Shown: positions 41,183 to 51,221, numbered from the stretch's first letter. The stretch: DNA of 64,000 nucleotides from Sideroxydans sp. (GCA_013791855.1 VMTA01000017.1:1-64000); one strand, 5' to 3'. Numbers and translations are program-made. Notes: generated by a model not told the origin, from the sequence alone.

Positions 41183-41974
41183 ATGAGAATCACTTATCGA
41201 AATGCGAACAACAAAGATTACTGGACAAAACGCTGGGATGATATTCCGGCGGATGTGCCGATGGAAAATTTGGACGTATACCCGCTCAAATACGCCCAGA
41301 TGACAGTAAAAGACAAGGCAGGGAAGATTCTTGAGGCAGGTTGTGGCGCTGGGCGCGTTTTGCGCTATTACCATGATCGTGGTTATGACATTCTCGGATT
41401 CGACTTTATCGATGTCGCAATCAGCAAACTCAAGGAAATTGACCCGTCGCTACAGGCTGAGGTGGGGGACATTACTGATCTGAGGTTTGCTGATCAGTCG
41501 TTCAAATACGTTCTTGCCTTTGGCTTGTATCACAACCTAGAGCATGGTCTGGAAAAAGCAATTCTGGAAACATATCGGGTTTTGGAACAGGGCGGTGTGG
41601 TCTGTGCGTCCTTCCGGGCTGACAATATTCAGACCAGATTGACGGACTGGCTGACAGCCAGAAAAGCGAAAAGCAGTGGGGGCGAAAACAAGGTGCAATC
41701 TTTTCACAAGATGAATCTGACCAGAAACGAGTACGAACAGATTTTCACCCGCGCGAACTTTGTTATCGACTTTATCGGCCCGGTGGAGAATATGCCTATC
41801 CTCTACAAATTCGCCATCTTCCGGTCTTCTGGCCATAAAAAGTTTGATGAAAATAAAGCCCGTGCCGAAGGATATCGCTTGTCGTGGTTTGGGCAGCGGT
41901 TGCAGAATTTTATGATGAAATTTTTTCCGGACCAGTTCTGCAATATTTACGTTCTGATTGCACACAAGAACTAA
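41183..41974 (+). CDS. Class I SAM-dependent methyltransferase
   Basis: 263 aa. Motif I ILEAGCGAGRVLRYY, acidic FDFIDVA strand end, VGDITDLRFADQSFKYVLAF, and LEQGGVVCASFR are Rossmann methyltransferase signatures. It lies inside the phosphoramidate gene set. In C. jejuni, methyltransferases next to the pathway genes (Cj1419, Cj1420) are thought to give the O-methyl group of MeOPN, so this is the obvious candidate for that step. The substrate is inferred. Confidence 0.82.
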   Translation: MRITYRNANNKDYWTKRWDDIPADVPMENLDVYPLKYAQMTVKDKAGKILEAGCGAGRVLRYYHDRGYDILGFDFIDVAISKLKEIDPSLQAEVGDITDLRFADQSFKYVLAFGLYHNLEHGLEKAILETYRVLEQGGVVCASFRADNIQTRLTDWLTARKAKSSGGENKVQSFHKMNLTRNEYEQIFTRANFVIDFIGPVENMPILYKFAIFRSSGHKKFDENKARAEGYRLSWFGQRLQNFMMKFFPDQFCNIYVLIAHKN

Positions 41975-42031
41975 TCAATACACACCCTATAGAAATTCGG
42001 GGGGGAATGCTACTGTGAGGCGCGGCTACTA

Positions 42032-44413
42032 ATGCATCCATTCAATTTTGGTACTAAAGCAGAAACGCTAGAACGTCTGCAGAATCGGGTCGAAAGTGCC
42101 AAGGTTCTCCCTTTGTGCTACTTCTCGGTAGGGGATTGGCTTGTTTCGCGGAATGAGTATCTGCAGAAAATCGAAGGTAGTTTTGGCGGGACTATGGTCG
42201 CCATTAGAAGTAGTGCGCTTGTAGAAGATGGCGCAGAGAAGTCCATGGCAGGTGCCTTCTTGAGCCAGTTGAATGTGGACTGCAGTAATCGGCTCGAACT
42301 TGAAGCTGCTATCGACCAAGTAGTGCAATCAATGACGGGCGACCCTCGCGATCAGGTACTTGTACAGCCGATGGCGGACAATGTGGCCGTTAGCGGGGTC
42401 ATCATGACATTTGACATGGTGTATGGCGCCCCATACTACTGCATCGATTTTGATGACGAGAGCGGTCTGACAGATGTCGTGACCAGCGGTGCCGGTGTCC
42501 ATAAAAGTCTGTTCGTCTATCGGCATGCCGATAGCAGCATGGTTAAGTCAGCCAGGGTGGCCTTGTTCTTACGATTGGCACGTGAGCTAGAGTTAATTTG
42601 CGAATGCGCGGCACTGGATATTGAGTTTGGTTTGGATGGCGCGGGGCAGTTATTCCTCTTCCAGGTAAGAAGAATTGCTCTCTCTCGTAACTGGCATCCT
42701 GTTATCGAACGGCGCGCAAAAAGGCAGTTGGCTTTTGTTGAAGATTTTGTGCGTAATTGTTCAATGAGACGGGATGGAATTTTGGGTGAACGAACGATCC
42801 TTGCCATCATGCCGGATTGGAACCCGGCTGAAATCATTGGAACCTCTCCCCGCCCGTTGGCATCGTCCCTGTATCAAGAGTTGATCACCCGATCGGTTTG
42901 GTGCCAAGCTCGGGCATCTATGGGTTACCGCAAACTGCGGGATTTTGAGCTGATGGTGCTTATCAATAACCACCCCTACATCGATGTTCGCCACAGTTTT
43001 AATTCCTTTCTTCCGGAGCACCTGCCTGACGACATTGGCGAAAAGCTAGTCAACGCATGGCTTGCCAGACTTGAGACGCATCCTGAATTGCATGACAAGG
43101 TCGAGTTTGAAGTTGTGCCCACTTGTATGGATTTTTGCTTCTTGGATGACTTTAAGGCGCGATATTCAGGCGTGCTGGATGAAGGGGAATTTGAGATATT
43201 TCGGTCAAAATTGACTGAACTGACATGCGACAGTTTGAAGTCAGGCCCAGAGAATACATTGGATCGGGCAATGGAGGCCGCTACTGGACTAGATAAGTTG
43301 TCATTTCCGAAAATCCCAGAGGGTAATGGGCATCTTCAATTGGCAAGAGCTGATTTCCTATTGAAACAGTGCCGGGAGTTTGGGACTTTGCCGTTCGCTA
43401 TCGTGGCTCGGCACGCATTTATTGCTGAAGCGCTCCTGCGCTCGGCAGTCAAACGCGGTGCACTGGCCGAAGATCGGCTGACTGAATTCAAGCGCAGTAT
43501 TCGTACCGTTACCGGCAGTATGGTGGAGGAGTATGCGCGGATTTGCCAGAGCCAACAGGCGCGTGTGGAATTCCTGCAAAAATATGGGCATTTGCGTCCC
43601 GGTACTTACGAGATTACTTCACTGAGATATGACGAGCGAGATGACTTGTTCCTGGACGATATGCCAAGCCCGCCTTCGGCAAAAGCCGCCCAATTCAGTT
43701 TGAAAGACGATGAGCGTACCGCCATCAAGTCTCTTCTGGTGGAGTCGGGTCTCAATGTGGTGAGCGTTGACCAGCTTTTGGATTATGCCCGCAAGGCAAT
43801 AGCGGGTCGCGAGTATGTAAAATTTGTGTTTACCCGAGTCCTTTCAGATGCACTCTCTTTGGTTGTGCGCTGGGGCGAATTCCACGGCTTATCACGTGAT
43901 GACCTTTCATATCTGGATTGGGCGGGAATCTCCAAATGTCTCAGCCATCCGGTTATGGATGATGTTGACAGGCACTATCTCGAAATGGCCGATACAGCTC
44001 GCGGAAGCATGGAGGCCGCACACGCATTCAGGTTCGCCCATATCATCTTGGGTGTGCGCGACATTTATGTGGCCACCCTTAACCGAAGCGTGCCAAATTA
44101 TGTTGGCATCGGATCTGCATCGGGTTCCGTGGTGCAGCTGGAAGCCAATAGCCCGACAAGTGTGAATCTCAAGAATATGATCGTCTGCATCGAGAATGCG
44201 GACCCCGGATTTGACTGGATATTTACCAAGGGCCCCAAGGCGTTGATTACACGCTTCGGCGGGGCCAATTCCCATATGGCTGTCCGTTGTGCCGAATTTG
44301 GATTGCCGGCTGCGATCGGGTGCGGTGATTTGGTTTATCAGAGAGTTGTGGCCGCGAAGAGCGTGGAGATCAATTGCGCGGAAAATATTTTGAGGCCTAT
44401 ATATGCCGAATAA
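42032..44413 (+). CDS. PEP-synthase-like kinase, candidate L-glutamine kinase
   Basis: 793 aa. The N-terminal ATP-grasp has VAIRSSALVEDGAEKSMAGA (residues 57-74). The C-terminal swivelling domain has ALITRFGGANSHMAVRCAEF with the phospho-carrier His at H748. There is no C-terminal pyruvate/PEP barrel after the His domain, so it is not a PEP synthase. The architecture and neighbours match Cj1418, which phosphorylates the amide of L-glutamine with ATP as the first step to phosphoramidate. Start ATG at 42032 is weakly supported by its ribosome site. Confidence 0.85.
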   Translation: MHPFNFGTKAETLERLQNRVESAKVLPLCYFSVGDWLVSRNEYLQKIEGSFGGTMVAIRSSALVEDGAEKSMAGAFLSQLNVDCSNRLELEAAIDQVVQSMTGDPRDQVLVQPMADNVAVSGVIMTFDMVYGAPYYCIDFDDESGLTDVVTSGAGVHKSLFVYRHADSSMVKSARVALFLRLARELELICECAALDIEFGLDGAGQLFLFQVRRIALSRNWHPVIERRAKRQLAFVEDFVRNCSMRRDGILGERTILAIMPDWNPAEIIGTSPRPLASSLYQELITRSVWCQARASMGYRKLRDFELMVLINNHPYIDVRHSFNSFLPEHLPDDIGEKLVNAWLARLETHPELHDKVEFEVVPTCMDFCFLDDFKARYSGVLDEGEFEIFRSKLTELTCDSLKSGPENTLDRAMEAATGLDKLSFPKIPEGNGHLQLARADFLLKQCREFGTLPFAIVARHAFIAEALLRSAVKRGALAEDRLTEFKRSIRTVTGSMVEEYARICQSQQARVEFLQKYGHLRPGTYEITSLRYDERDDLFLDDMPSPPSAKAAQFSLKDDERTAIKSLLVESGLNVVSVDQLLDYARKAIAGREYVKFVFTRVLSDALSLVVRWGEFHGLSRDDLSYLDWAGISKCLSHPVMDDVDRHYLEMADTARGSMEAAHAFRFAHIILGVRDIYVATLNRSVPNYVGIGSASGSVVQLEANSPTSVNLKNMIVCIENADPGFDWIFTKGPKALITRFGGANSHMAVRCAEFGLPAAIGCGDLVYQRVVAAKSVEINCAENILRPIYAE

Positions 44414-45005
44414 CGGGTTACATATAGGTATTACGATGCGGGTTGTCGAGGCGCAAGGCTATCAAGAAGCGCGTGATGCGTTAGCTCATGATTGGTCTAG
44501 GTTTATTGGTGCAGCACTACCCGATGCGGCTTGGCTCCCATTGCCGAATCTCGGTGCAAATGGGATCAGAAACTATTGCGAGAAATGGGGCATCAACCGT
44601 TTGATTCTAACTGGAGGGGGAGATATTGGAGAGTCCCCTATTCGGGATGAGACAGAGCATGAATTGTTACTTTGGGCCAAAGAGCGGGCCGTGCCCGTAC
44701 TTGGTATTTGTCGCGGATTGCAGATGATGGCGGTGAGTGCCGGCGTCGCCTTGAAACCTGTGCAAGGCCATGTTGGCACACGTCATATGTTGCAGGGATT
44801 GATTGCGCACGAAGTGAATAGTTTCCACAACAATGGATTGGCAGAGAATCCAAATGGCTTTGAAGTGTTGGCCATGGCTGAAGATGGTGAAATTGAAGCC
44901 ATCTGCAATCAGAGGCTTCGCTGGGAAGGTTGGATGTGGCACCCGGAAAGAGAAGAGCCCTTTCAATCGGCAGACGTTGATCGACTGCGAAGGGTGTTCG
45001 AATGA
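44403..45005 (+). CDS. Class I glutamine-amidotransferase-like hydrolase, candidate gamma-glutamyl-CDP-amidate hydrolase
   Basis: 200 aa of the peptidase C26/GATase fold. The nucleophile elbow is GICRGLQ with C103; MWHPERE supplies H180 and E182 of the triad. ILTGGGDIGESPIRDETEHE is typical. Matches Cj1417, which removes glutamate from gamma-glutamyl-CDP-amidate to leave cytidine diphosphoramidate. It overlaps the kinase gene by 11 bases and the cytidylyltransferase gene by four, so the three are translationally coupled. Confidence 0.85.
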   Translation: MPNNGLHIGITMRVVEAQGYQEARDALAHDWSRFIGAALPDAAWLPLPNLGANGIRNYCEKWGINRLILTGGGDIGESPIRDETEHELLLWAKERAVPVLGICRGLQMMAVSAGVALKPVQGHVGTRHMLQGLIAHEVNSFHNNGLAENPNGFEVLAMAEDGEIEAICNQRLRWEGWMWHPEREEPFQSADVDRLRRVFE

Positions 45006-45715
45006 AAGCAATAATATTGGCGGCGGGGCGTGGCAGCCGCATGCAGGCATTGACGGATGACCGCCCAAAATGTCTGGTCGAATTGCGGGGCAAGACCCTG
45101 CTCGACTGGCAATTGCTAGCGCTGAGAGCCGCGGGTATCAACGAGATTGCCATCGTGACAGGATATAAACGCGAGCAGTTAGCGGAGCGCGGCATGCTGG
45201 AGTTTTACAATTCGCGCTGGGCTGAAACTAATATGGTTACCTCGCTGGCCTGTGCAGAGACTTGGTTGACTAGCGAACCTTGTGTGGTGAGTTACGGGGA
45301 CATTTTTTATGAGTCTAGTGCCGTCAGCGCCCTGATGGAATCGAAAGCATCACTTGCTGTGGTGTACGACGATCAGTGGCAAGCATTATGGGAAAAGCGT
45401 TTTGGTGATCCGTTGCTGGATGCCGAAACCTTTCGTCTGAACCCCGACGGGACATTGGCAGAGATTGGGAACAAGCCCCAATCGGTGATGGAAGTGGAGG
45501 GGCAGTACATGGGCTTGCTTCGCTTCACTCCGGCAGGCTGGCACGAGTTTGTTCGTATCCGGTCAGGTTTGCCTCGGGAGGTTTGCGACCGGATGCATAT
45601 GACTGGCACTTTGCAAAAAGTGATTGAAGCGGGACAGGTGCCGGTGGCCGCACTGCCTTATCACCAACCTTGGGGTGAGGTGGATAGCGCGGAAGACCTG
45701 AAGGCATATCAGTGA
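45002..45715 (+). CDS. Nucleotidyltransferase, candidate CTP:phosphoglutamine cytidylyltransferase
   Basis: 237 aa, LicC-like. MKAIILAAGRGSRMQALTDD and RPKCLVELRGKTLLDWQ form the NTP site; NSRWAETNMVTSLACAETW is the stretch seen in choline-phosphate and related cytidylyltransferases; VVSYGDIFYES carries the metal-binding Asp. Matches Cj1416, which joins CTP and L-glutamine phosphate. Choline or another phospho-substrate is the alternative, but the overlap with the hydrolase gene supports the phosphoramidate reading. Confidence 0.85.
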   Translation: MKAIILAAGRGSRMQALTDDRPKCLVELRGKTLLDWQLLALRAAGINEIAIVTGYKREQLAERGMLEFYNSRWAETNMVTSLACAETWLTSEPCVVSYGDIFYESSAVSALMESKASLAVVYDDQWQALWEKRFGDPLLDAETFRLNPDGTLAEIGNKPQSVMEVEGQYMGLLRFTPAGWHEFVRIRSGLPREVCDRMHMTGTLQKVIEAGQVPVAALPYHQPWGEVDSAEDLKAYQ

Positions 45716-45743
45716 ATGAACTGACTACAGAGCGGAGCCTGTC

Positions 45744-47204
45744 TTGAAGTCATATCGGCAGATATTTCGTTCTAGCGCAGTGATCGGGAGTTCCACGATA
45801 TTCAGCATCCTTGTAGGGATTTGCAAGGTGAAGGTATTGGCAGTGTGGCTTGGGCCGGCCGGTATTGGCGTGATAGGGCTGTATCAGAACATTATGGTAA
45901 TGGGCGCTACTTTGGCGGGCTGCGGGCTGCAGAGTAGCGGTGTGCGTCAAATTGCCTCGGCGCAGGAAGATAGTCAGTTGCTGGCTGTGATACGTCGGGC
46001 CCTGTTGTGGGCCAATGTGTTGCTTGGGGCGCTGGGCATGCTGTTGCTCTGGATGATGCGTGAGCCGTTGTCGCAATGGGTATTCCATGACGTGGCTCAT
46101 GCGCACGAGATCGGCTGGCTGGGGCTGGGTGTCTTTTTGTCCTTGATGATTTCGTCCAGAATTGCGTTATTGCAGGGCTTGCGATGCATGGATGCCATTG
46201 CCAAGGTTAATGTGCTGGGTGCCATTCTCGGGGCGATAACGGGGATGACGCTGGTCTGGCTGCTGGGGAGTGAAGGGCTGCACTGGTTCGTGATCTCTGC
46301 GCCGGCATCAAGCCTCATCTTCTCCCAGTTGTATGCATCCAGGCTGCCGCAGATACAAGCGCCTCTTGATTGGCAGGCATTGCATCGACAGTGGCGGGCG
46401 ATGTTCTCACTGGGCATTCCGTTGATGGCGGCCGGCCTGCTTTCACTGACCACGCAGCTGGTGGCGAGAAGTTGGGTGATGGGGGATATCGGGCTGGATG
46501 CAGCCGGATATTTTCAGGCAGCTTGGAGCATCTCCATGACTTATATCGGCTATGTGTTAGGGGCGATGGGGACAGATTACCTACCCCGACTCACAAGCGA
46601 GATACATGACCACCCGCGTGCCCGGGTGCTCGTCAACGAACAGACTGAGATGGCGCTGTTGATGGCGGCGCCGGTACTGCTTGCGATGCTGACATTGGCA
46701 CCGTGGGTGATCAAGCTGCTATACGCAGACAGCTTCGCGCCGGCGGCAGAGATTCTGCGTTGGCAGGTGATGGGGGATGTGTTCAAGGTGATCGGCTGGC
46801 CGATGGGCTTCATCGTGCTTGCCATGGGGCGTGGTGATCTGTTCATTGCGACCCAGTTCAACTGGAACATGATCTACCTGCTTTGTCTCTGGCTGGGAAT
46901 GGATTCAATGGGTTTGTTGATCGTGGGTGTCGGCTTCTTCGTTGCCAGCGTATTGCAGGTTGGCTTAGTACGCTGGGTCGTCGGCAGGCTGATCTCATTC
47001 TCCGGAGAGTGGAATAACCTGTATATGTTTGCCGCCCTGTTCATGTCCGCTGTGTGCATATTGCTAACAACTCGGATTATGCCGGGTGCTACGATCTATG
47101 TGGGTTTACTACTGAGCAGTATGTACGCCGCGTACAGTCTATGGCGACTGGACAGGCTGTTAGATTTGGGCGCAGTGATGTCAAAATATGTCTGGCGGCG
47201 ATGA
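45744..47204 (+). CDS. wzx: Wzx-type O-antigen flippase
   Basis: 486-aa polytopic membrane protein with about 12 hydrophobic segments. N-terminus SSAVIGSSTIFSILVGICKV and KVLAVWLGPAGIGVIGLYQN are typical of Wzx/O-antigen translocases. TTG start at 45744 with GGAG about 7 bases upstream; no nearby in-frame ATG gives the family N-terminus. Moves lipid-linked repeat units across the inner membrane. A Wzy polymerase is not seen in the window. Confidence 0.9.
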   Translation: MKSYRQIFRSSAVIGSSTIFSILVGICKVKVLAVWLGPAGIGVIGLYQNIMVMGATLAGCGLQSSGVRQIASAQEDSQLLAVIRRALLWANVLLGALGMLLLWMMREPLSQWVFHDVAHAHEIGWLGLGVFLSLMISSRIALLQGLRCMDAIAKVNVLGAILGAITGMTLVWLLGSEGLHWFVISAPASSLIFSQLYASRLPQIQAPLDWQALHRQWRAMFSLGIPLMAAGLLSLTTQLVARSWVMGDIGLDAAGYFQAAWSISMTYIGYVLGAMGTDYLPRLTSEIHDHPRARVLVNEQTEMALLMAAPVLLAMLTLAPWVIKLLYADSFAPAAEILRWQVMGDVFKVIGWPMGFIVLAMGRGDLFIATQFNWNMIYLLCLWLGMDSMGLLIVGVGFFVASVLQVGLVRWVVGRLISFSGEWNNLYMFAALFMSAVCILLTTRIMPGATIYVGLLLSSMYAAYSLWRLDRLLDLGAVMSKYVWRR

Positions 47205-47246
47205 CAGGTTTACGAAGAGAGTCATTTGTCATGCGAAGGGGGTTGG

Positions 47247-47723
47247 ATGGTTGAGATACATGCACTTGCAGATGTGCAATCGAGCGACCTTGGTAAAGGA
47301 ACGCGAATCTGGCAATTTTGTGTCGTGTTGCCCGGGGCGAAGATAGGTGCCAACTGTAACGTGTGTGCCAATGTGTTCATCGAAAATGATGTTGTAGTCG
47401 GTGATCACGTCACAATCAAATGCGGCGTACAACTCTGGGATGGATTAAGAGTGGGGAATGGAGTGTTCATTGGCCCAAATGCGACCTTTACCAATGACCG
47501 GTTCCCTCGATCTGGCGTATACCCGGACACGTTCCTGCAGACACGGATACTGGAGGGCGCCTCTATCGGGGCGAATGCAACTATCCTGCCGGGGATCACC
47601 ATCGGCGAGGGAGCAATGATAGGTGCCGGTGCAGTCGTGACCCGAGATGTTCCTGCGTATGCACTGGTGCAAGGAAATCCTGCAAAAGTAGTGCGATATC
47701 TGAAAGGAGAAAAGCATGATTGA
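47247..47723 (+). CDS. Hexapeptide-repeat acetyltransferase (FdtC/QdtC-type)
   Basis: 158 aa built of left-handed beta-helix repeats ([40 protein letters not shown]) with catalytic-His region NDRFPRSG and a C-terminal [11 protein letters not shown] 47247 follows GAAGGGGG. Adjacent isomerase and aminotransferase genes indicate N-acetylation of a dTDP-3-amino-3,6-dideoxyhexose. Its stop overlaps the isomerase start. Confidence 0.88.
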   Translation: MVEIHALADVQSSDLGKGTRIWQFCVVLPGAKIGANCNVCANVFIENDVVVGDHVTIKCGVQLWDGLRVGNGVFIGPNATFTNDRFPRSGVYPDTFLQTRILEGASIGANATILPGITIGEGAMIGAGAVVTRDVPAYALVQGNPAKVVRYLKGEKHD

Positions 47724-48120
47724 GAACTGCCGCATGATCGATCTGCCCAAGATCCACGACCCGCGCGGCAATCTGACCTTTATCGAAGGCGGCAATCATG
47801 TTCCCTTCGACATACAGCGTGTCTACTATCTCTATGATGTGCCTGGTGGCGCGGAGCGCGGAGGGCATGCACATAAAGGCTTGCATCAGTTGATAATCGC
47901 CATGTCCGGCAGTTTCGATGTAGTGCTGGATGACGGTAAGGAAAAAAAGCGCTATCACCTGAACCGGTCTTACAACGGACTGTATGTCTGTCCCATGATC
48001 TGGCGCGAACTGGACAACTTCTCCTCCGGATCGGTATGCATGGTACTGGCTTCCAATCGTTATGAAGAAGACGATTACTACCGCGATTACGCTGAGTTTA
48101 TTGCCCACGCAGTTAAATGA
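47716..48120 (+). CDS. fdtA: dTDP-4-keto-6-deoxyglucose 3,4-ketoisomerase (FdtA/QdtA-type)
   Basis: 134-aa cupin of the WxcM-like family. [20 protein letters not shown] and [16 protein letters not shown] (His51, His53) are family signatures. Converts dTDP-4-keto-6-deoxyglucose to the 3-keto isomer. Whether the product has galacto (Fuc3N) or gluco (Qui3N) configuration cannot be read from the sequence alone. Substrate would come from RfbA/RfbB of the leftward operon. Confidence 0.9.
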   Translation: MIENCRMIDLPKIHDPRGNLTFIEGGNHVPFDIQRVYYLYDVPGGAERGGHAHKGLHQLIIAMSGSFDVVLDDGKEKKRYHLNRSYNGLYVCPMIWRELDNFSSGSVCMVLASNRYEEDDYYRDYAEFIAHAVK

Positions 48121-49238
48121 ATAACACGAACGAAATTAAGTTTCTTGATTTGGCATCCTTGCATGTGCCGCTGCGTGTTGAGCTGGACGCGGCCTATAGG
48201 CGCGTAATGGATGCCGGGTGGTTCATCACCGGCGCGGAACTCGAAGCGTTCGAGCAGGAGTTTGCCGCGTACAGCCAAGTGCAGCATTGCATCGGTGTCG
48301 CCAACGGGTTGGATGCACTGCATCTCATTCTGCGCGCATACGATATCGGCAATGGCGATGAAGTCATCGTGCCGGCGAACACCTTCATTGCCACCTGGCT
48401 GGCGGTGACGCAGGCCGGCGCCACACCCGTGCCGGTCGAGCCGGATGCTGAAACCTATAACCTCGACCCTGCACGTGTTGAAGAGAAGATCACCCCGCGC
48501 ACCCGTGCCATCATGGCGGTGCACCTCTACGGCCAGATGGCCGACATGCCGGCTTTGCGCGAGATAGCGGACCGACACGGACTGCGTCTCATTGAGGATG
48601 CGGCCCAGGCGCACGGAGCGCGGGGGCACGGACGTACCGCCGGCAGTGTCGGCGATGCGGCCGGGTTCAGTTTTTACCCCGGCAAGAATCTCGGCGCGCT
48701 CGGCGACGGCGGAGCCGTGACTACTAGCGACGCAGAACTGGCCGATAAGATCCGCCTGTTGCGCAACTATGGCTCGAAGGTGAAATACCGGCATGAGATC
48801 GCTGGTTACAACTCGCGTCTTGATGAGATGCAGGCGGCGTTCTTGCGCGTCAAGCTGCGACATCTTGAAGGTTGGAACGAACAGCGTTGGACGCAGGCAG
48901 ACTATTACACGCGCCATCTGGCGTCCTGCAATAGGGTGCAATCTCCTTTTGTGCCGGATTGGGCGCAACCGGTTTGGCATCTTTATGTGGTGCGAACACC
49001 TGAGAGGGATGCATTACAGGCATGGCTAGCTGATGGCGGCATTCAAACGCAGATTCATTACCCTATCCCGCCTCATCTGCAGGGAGCATACGCGGGGATG
49101 CAGATCTGCAAGGGAAGCGAATTGCCAATCAGTGAGTCTTTGCACAAGGAAGTGTTGAGCTTGCCTATTGGTGCTCATATCACGGTGGCGTTGCAGGATA
49201 GGATTATCGAGCGAGTAGTGTCTTGGCCGGATTGCTGA
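48117..49238 (+). CDS. fdtB: DegT/DnrJ/EryC1 aminotransferase (FdtB/QdtB-type)
   Basis: 373-aa PLP enzyme that aminates C3 of the dTDP-3-keto sugar. [20 protein letters not shown] at the N-terminus, the DAAQAHGA cofactor segment and [16 protein letters not shown] with PLP-Lys K190. Overlaps fdtA by four bases. Its last 160 residues are closely related to the second half of the chimeric gene at 50.6 kb. Confidence 0.92.
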   Translation: MNNTNEIKFLDLASLHVPLRVELDAAYRRVMDAGWFITGAELEAFEQEFAAYSQVQHCIGVANGLDALHLILRAYDIGNGDEVIVPANTFIATWLAVTQAGATPVPVEPDAETYNLDPARVEEKITPRTRAIMAVHLYGQMADMPALREIADRHGLRLIEDAAQAHGARGHGRTAGSVGDAAGFSFYPGKNLGALGDGGAVTTSDAELADKIRLLRNYGSKVKYRHEIAGYNSRLDEMQAAFLRVKLRHLEGWNEQRWTQADYYTRHLASCNRVQSPFVPDWAQPVWHLYVVRTPERDALQAWLADGGIQTQIHYPIPPHLQGAYAGMQICKGSELPISESLHKEVLSLPIGAHITVALQDRIIERVVSWPDC

Positions 49239-50539
49239 GACTATTTCTCCGGTTTGCGGGATTGCTGTACAGGATCGCCGAGCATTTCGTCACTCAGCTA
49301 ACGCGTTCGGGTTGGACGAGGGTCGCTTTGATTTGCTTAAAGGGATTTCATGCGCTCGCGTTCAGAAGTGGGCGCACCCAGGCGCTGCTGACACTCAATA
49401 GTGTTTCACAATGTGCGAGGAAGTATGGCGTTCAGGTAAAGCAATTGCTTCCGGAACGTCAATTTCAATTACCGGCTGTTCCCGTCCTGTTCGAAAGTGA
49501 GCGCAAGAGATCGGATGCGCTTCAGCATGCGTCCCTCACTTTGCCAGCAGTGTGCCTGTATGCTTTCAGTAATGTAGAGGTTATCGGTGGGACAGAGCTG
49601 ATGATCTTCGCGGGTAAGCGGGCTGCCTATGATGAACTTGCCCTTGGGAATTCCGAAAGGTATGGATGTAAGGCTTTTGGCATCATCGTGTCTCAAGGTT
49701 TCGGACTGCATCTTCCGGCGATATTCAACCAGCAGGTTCTTTTGTCATACACACCGAATCCGACCAAGGATATTGATCGCGGGATATTGCTCTGTAAAGA
49801 CCATTCCCCCAATTACTACCATTGGCTACTTGAGTGCTTGCCGAGAGCCATTGTGGCCATGCGGGAGTCTGCCTATGCAGATTATTCTCTCCTGGTTGAT
49901 GAGGAGTTGCCGGCCCAGAATTTTCAAGCGCTAGAATCGATTGCAGGTGGGCGCAAAATAATAAAAATCAGAAGAAGAGAGTCTTTTAGGGTGCGCGCTC
50001 TCGTGTTCGTAGACCTGTTCTCGCATACGCATGACAACTACGGAAAGCGTGCTTATGTAGATGACTTAGTAATAGCGCCAGAAGCGGTTGCTCTGGTACG
50101 CAACGCTTTCTTGCCAGAAAAGGCGCCCTCGGCACGCAAGGTCTTTGTGGCCAGAGACGGTGCGCGCTATAGGCGATTGCTGAACGAGACACGGCTGCAT
50201 GCATTGGCAGTTGAGCTTGGATTCGAGATCGTCAGACCAGAGGGGTTGAGTTTTGCTGAACAGGTAGCGATGTTCTCTCGGGCTGAATGTATCGTCGGCC
50301 CTACGGGTGCTGGGCTGACAAATATGATTTTCGCTCCAGAGGGGTGCCGAGTGCTAGTGCTTGCGGGGAACACCGAAGGGGCCAACTTTCAGATCTTTGG
50401 ACAACTGGGATATGCGTTGGGACATGACATCAAATATCTTGGTGGAAGTGCAGAGCGAAAAAGTATGTTGCACTCGGATTACACCATCGATCCGGGCTTG
50501 TTTAAAACGGCACTTGCTAGCTTGGCGGAAGCCGGCTGA
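49223..50539 (+). CDS. GT61-family glycosyltransferase, copy A
   Basis: 438 aa of the DUF563/GT61 family. [37 protein letters not shown] and [17 protein letters not shown] are family blocks. Starts at a TTG inside the aminotransferase gene (49223; a second TTG at 49232 would give LLRLF..., like copy B). About half its residues match copy B at 51.2 kb. Acceptor sugar unknown. Confidence 0.85.
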   Translation: MAGLLRLFLRFAGLLYRIAEHFVTQLTRSGWTRVALICLKGFHALAFRSGRTQALLTLNSVSQCARKYGVQVKQLLPERQFQLPAVPVLFESERKRSDALQHASLTLPAVCLYAFSNVEVIGGTELMIFAGKRAAYDELALGNSERYGCKAFGIIVSQGFGLHLPAIFNQQVLLSYTPNPTKDIDRGILLCKDHSPNYYHWLLECLPRAIVAMRESAYADYSLLVDEELPAQNFQALESIAGGRKIIKIRRRESFRVRALVFVDLFSHTHDNYGKRAYVDDLVIAPEAVALVRNAFLPEKAPSARKVFVARDGARYRRLLNETRLHALAVELGFEIVRPEGLSFAEQVAMFSRAECIVGPTGAGLTNMIFAPEGCRVLVLAGNTEGANFQIFGQLGYALGHDIKYLGGSAERKSMLHSDYTIDPGLFKTALASLAEAG

Positions 50540-50551
50540 GAATGAATTCAG

Positions 50552-51193
50552 ATGAACATATTGCCGACTGTTTCCATCCTGGTCATAAGTTTTAATCAGG
50601 AGCGTTTTATTCGCGACGCGCTGGAAAGCGCTCTTGATCAGGACTACGAGAACCTTGAAGTGATCGTGGCAGACGATGCTTCACGAGACGGAACGCAGGC
50701 CATCATCCGCCTGCTGCGCAACTATGGCTCGCGGGTGAAATACCGGCACGAGATCGCCGGTTACAACTCACGCCTAGATGAGATGCAGGCGGCATTCCTG
50801 CGGGTCAAACTTAAGCATCTTGAACAGTGGAACACGCAACGTCGGGAACAGGCGGCGACCTACATGCAAGCCCTGTCCGGCAAGCAGGGTTTGACCTTGC
50901 CAGTCGTGCCTGAGTGGACTGTCCCTGTCTGGCATTTGTTCGTGGTGCGCACCACCCGTCGCGATACGCTACAGGCATGGCTCCACGAAGCGGGCATCCA
51001 GACGCAGATCCATTACCCGATTCCGCCGCACCTGCAGGGCGCCTATCGCCATAGCGGCATCGCTCAGGAAGGCAGCCTGCCGCTCACCGAAGTGCTGCAC
51101 CGCGAAGTGCTGAGCCTGCCGCTAGGTGTCCATCTCGCACAGGAACAGCAACAGCAAGTCATCGACAGGATACTGGCATGGCAAAGCGAGTAA
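50552..51193 (+). pseudogene. Chimeric gene: GT2 N-terminus fused to aminotransferase C-terminus
   Basis: 213-aa open frame made of two unrelated parts. Residues 1-53 are the start of a GT2 glycosyltransferase ([37 protein letters not shown]), closely like the intact GT2 at 52.5 kb. Residues 54-213 are the last 160 residues of a DegT aminotransferase ([20 protein letters not shown]), like residues 214-373 of the intact gene at 48.1 kb. The join falls at ATCCGC (50705-50710), a hexamer present at the matching points of both intact genes. The GT2 catalytic half and the PLP lysine are missing, so it should be inactive as either enzyme. Confidence 0.9.
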
Positions 51194-51221
51194 GGGTCAC
51201 TATTCCGCCCCGGTACCAACC

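Noticed and set aside
42032-44413. Reading this gene as PEP synthase or pyruvate phosphate dikinase
   Set aside because: The PEP/pyruvate barrel after the His domain is missing and the true ppsA lies at 9.5-11.8 kb.
45002-45715. Phosphocholine cytidylyltransferase (LicC) assignment
   Set aside because: No choline kinase or choline transporter gene is nearby, while overlapping neighbours fit the phosphoramidate pathway.
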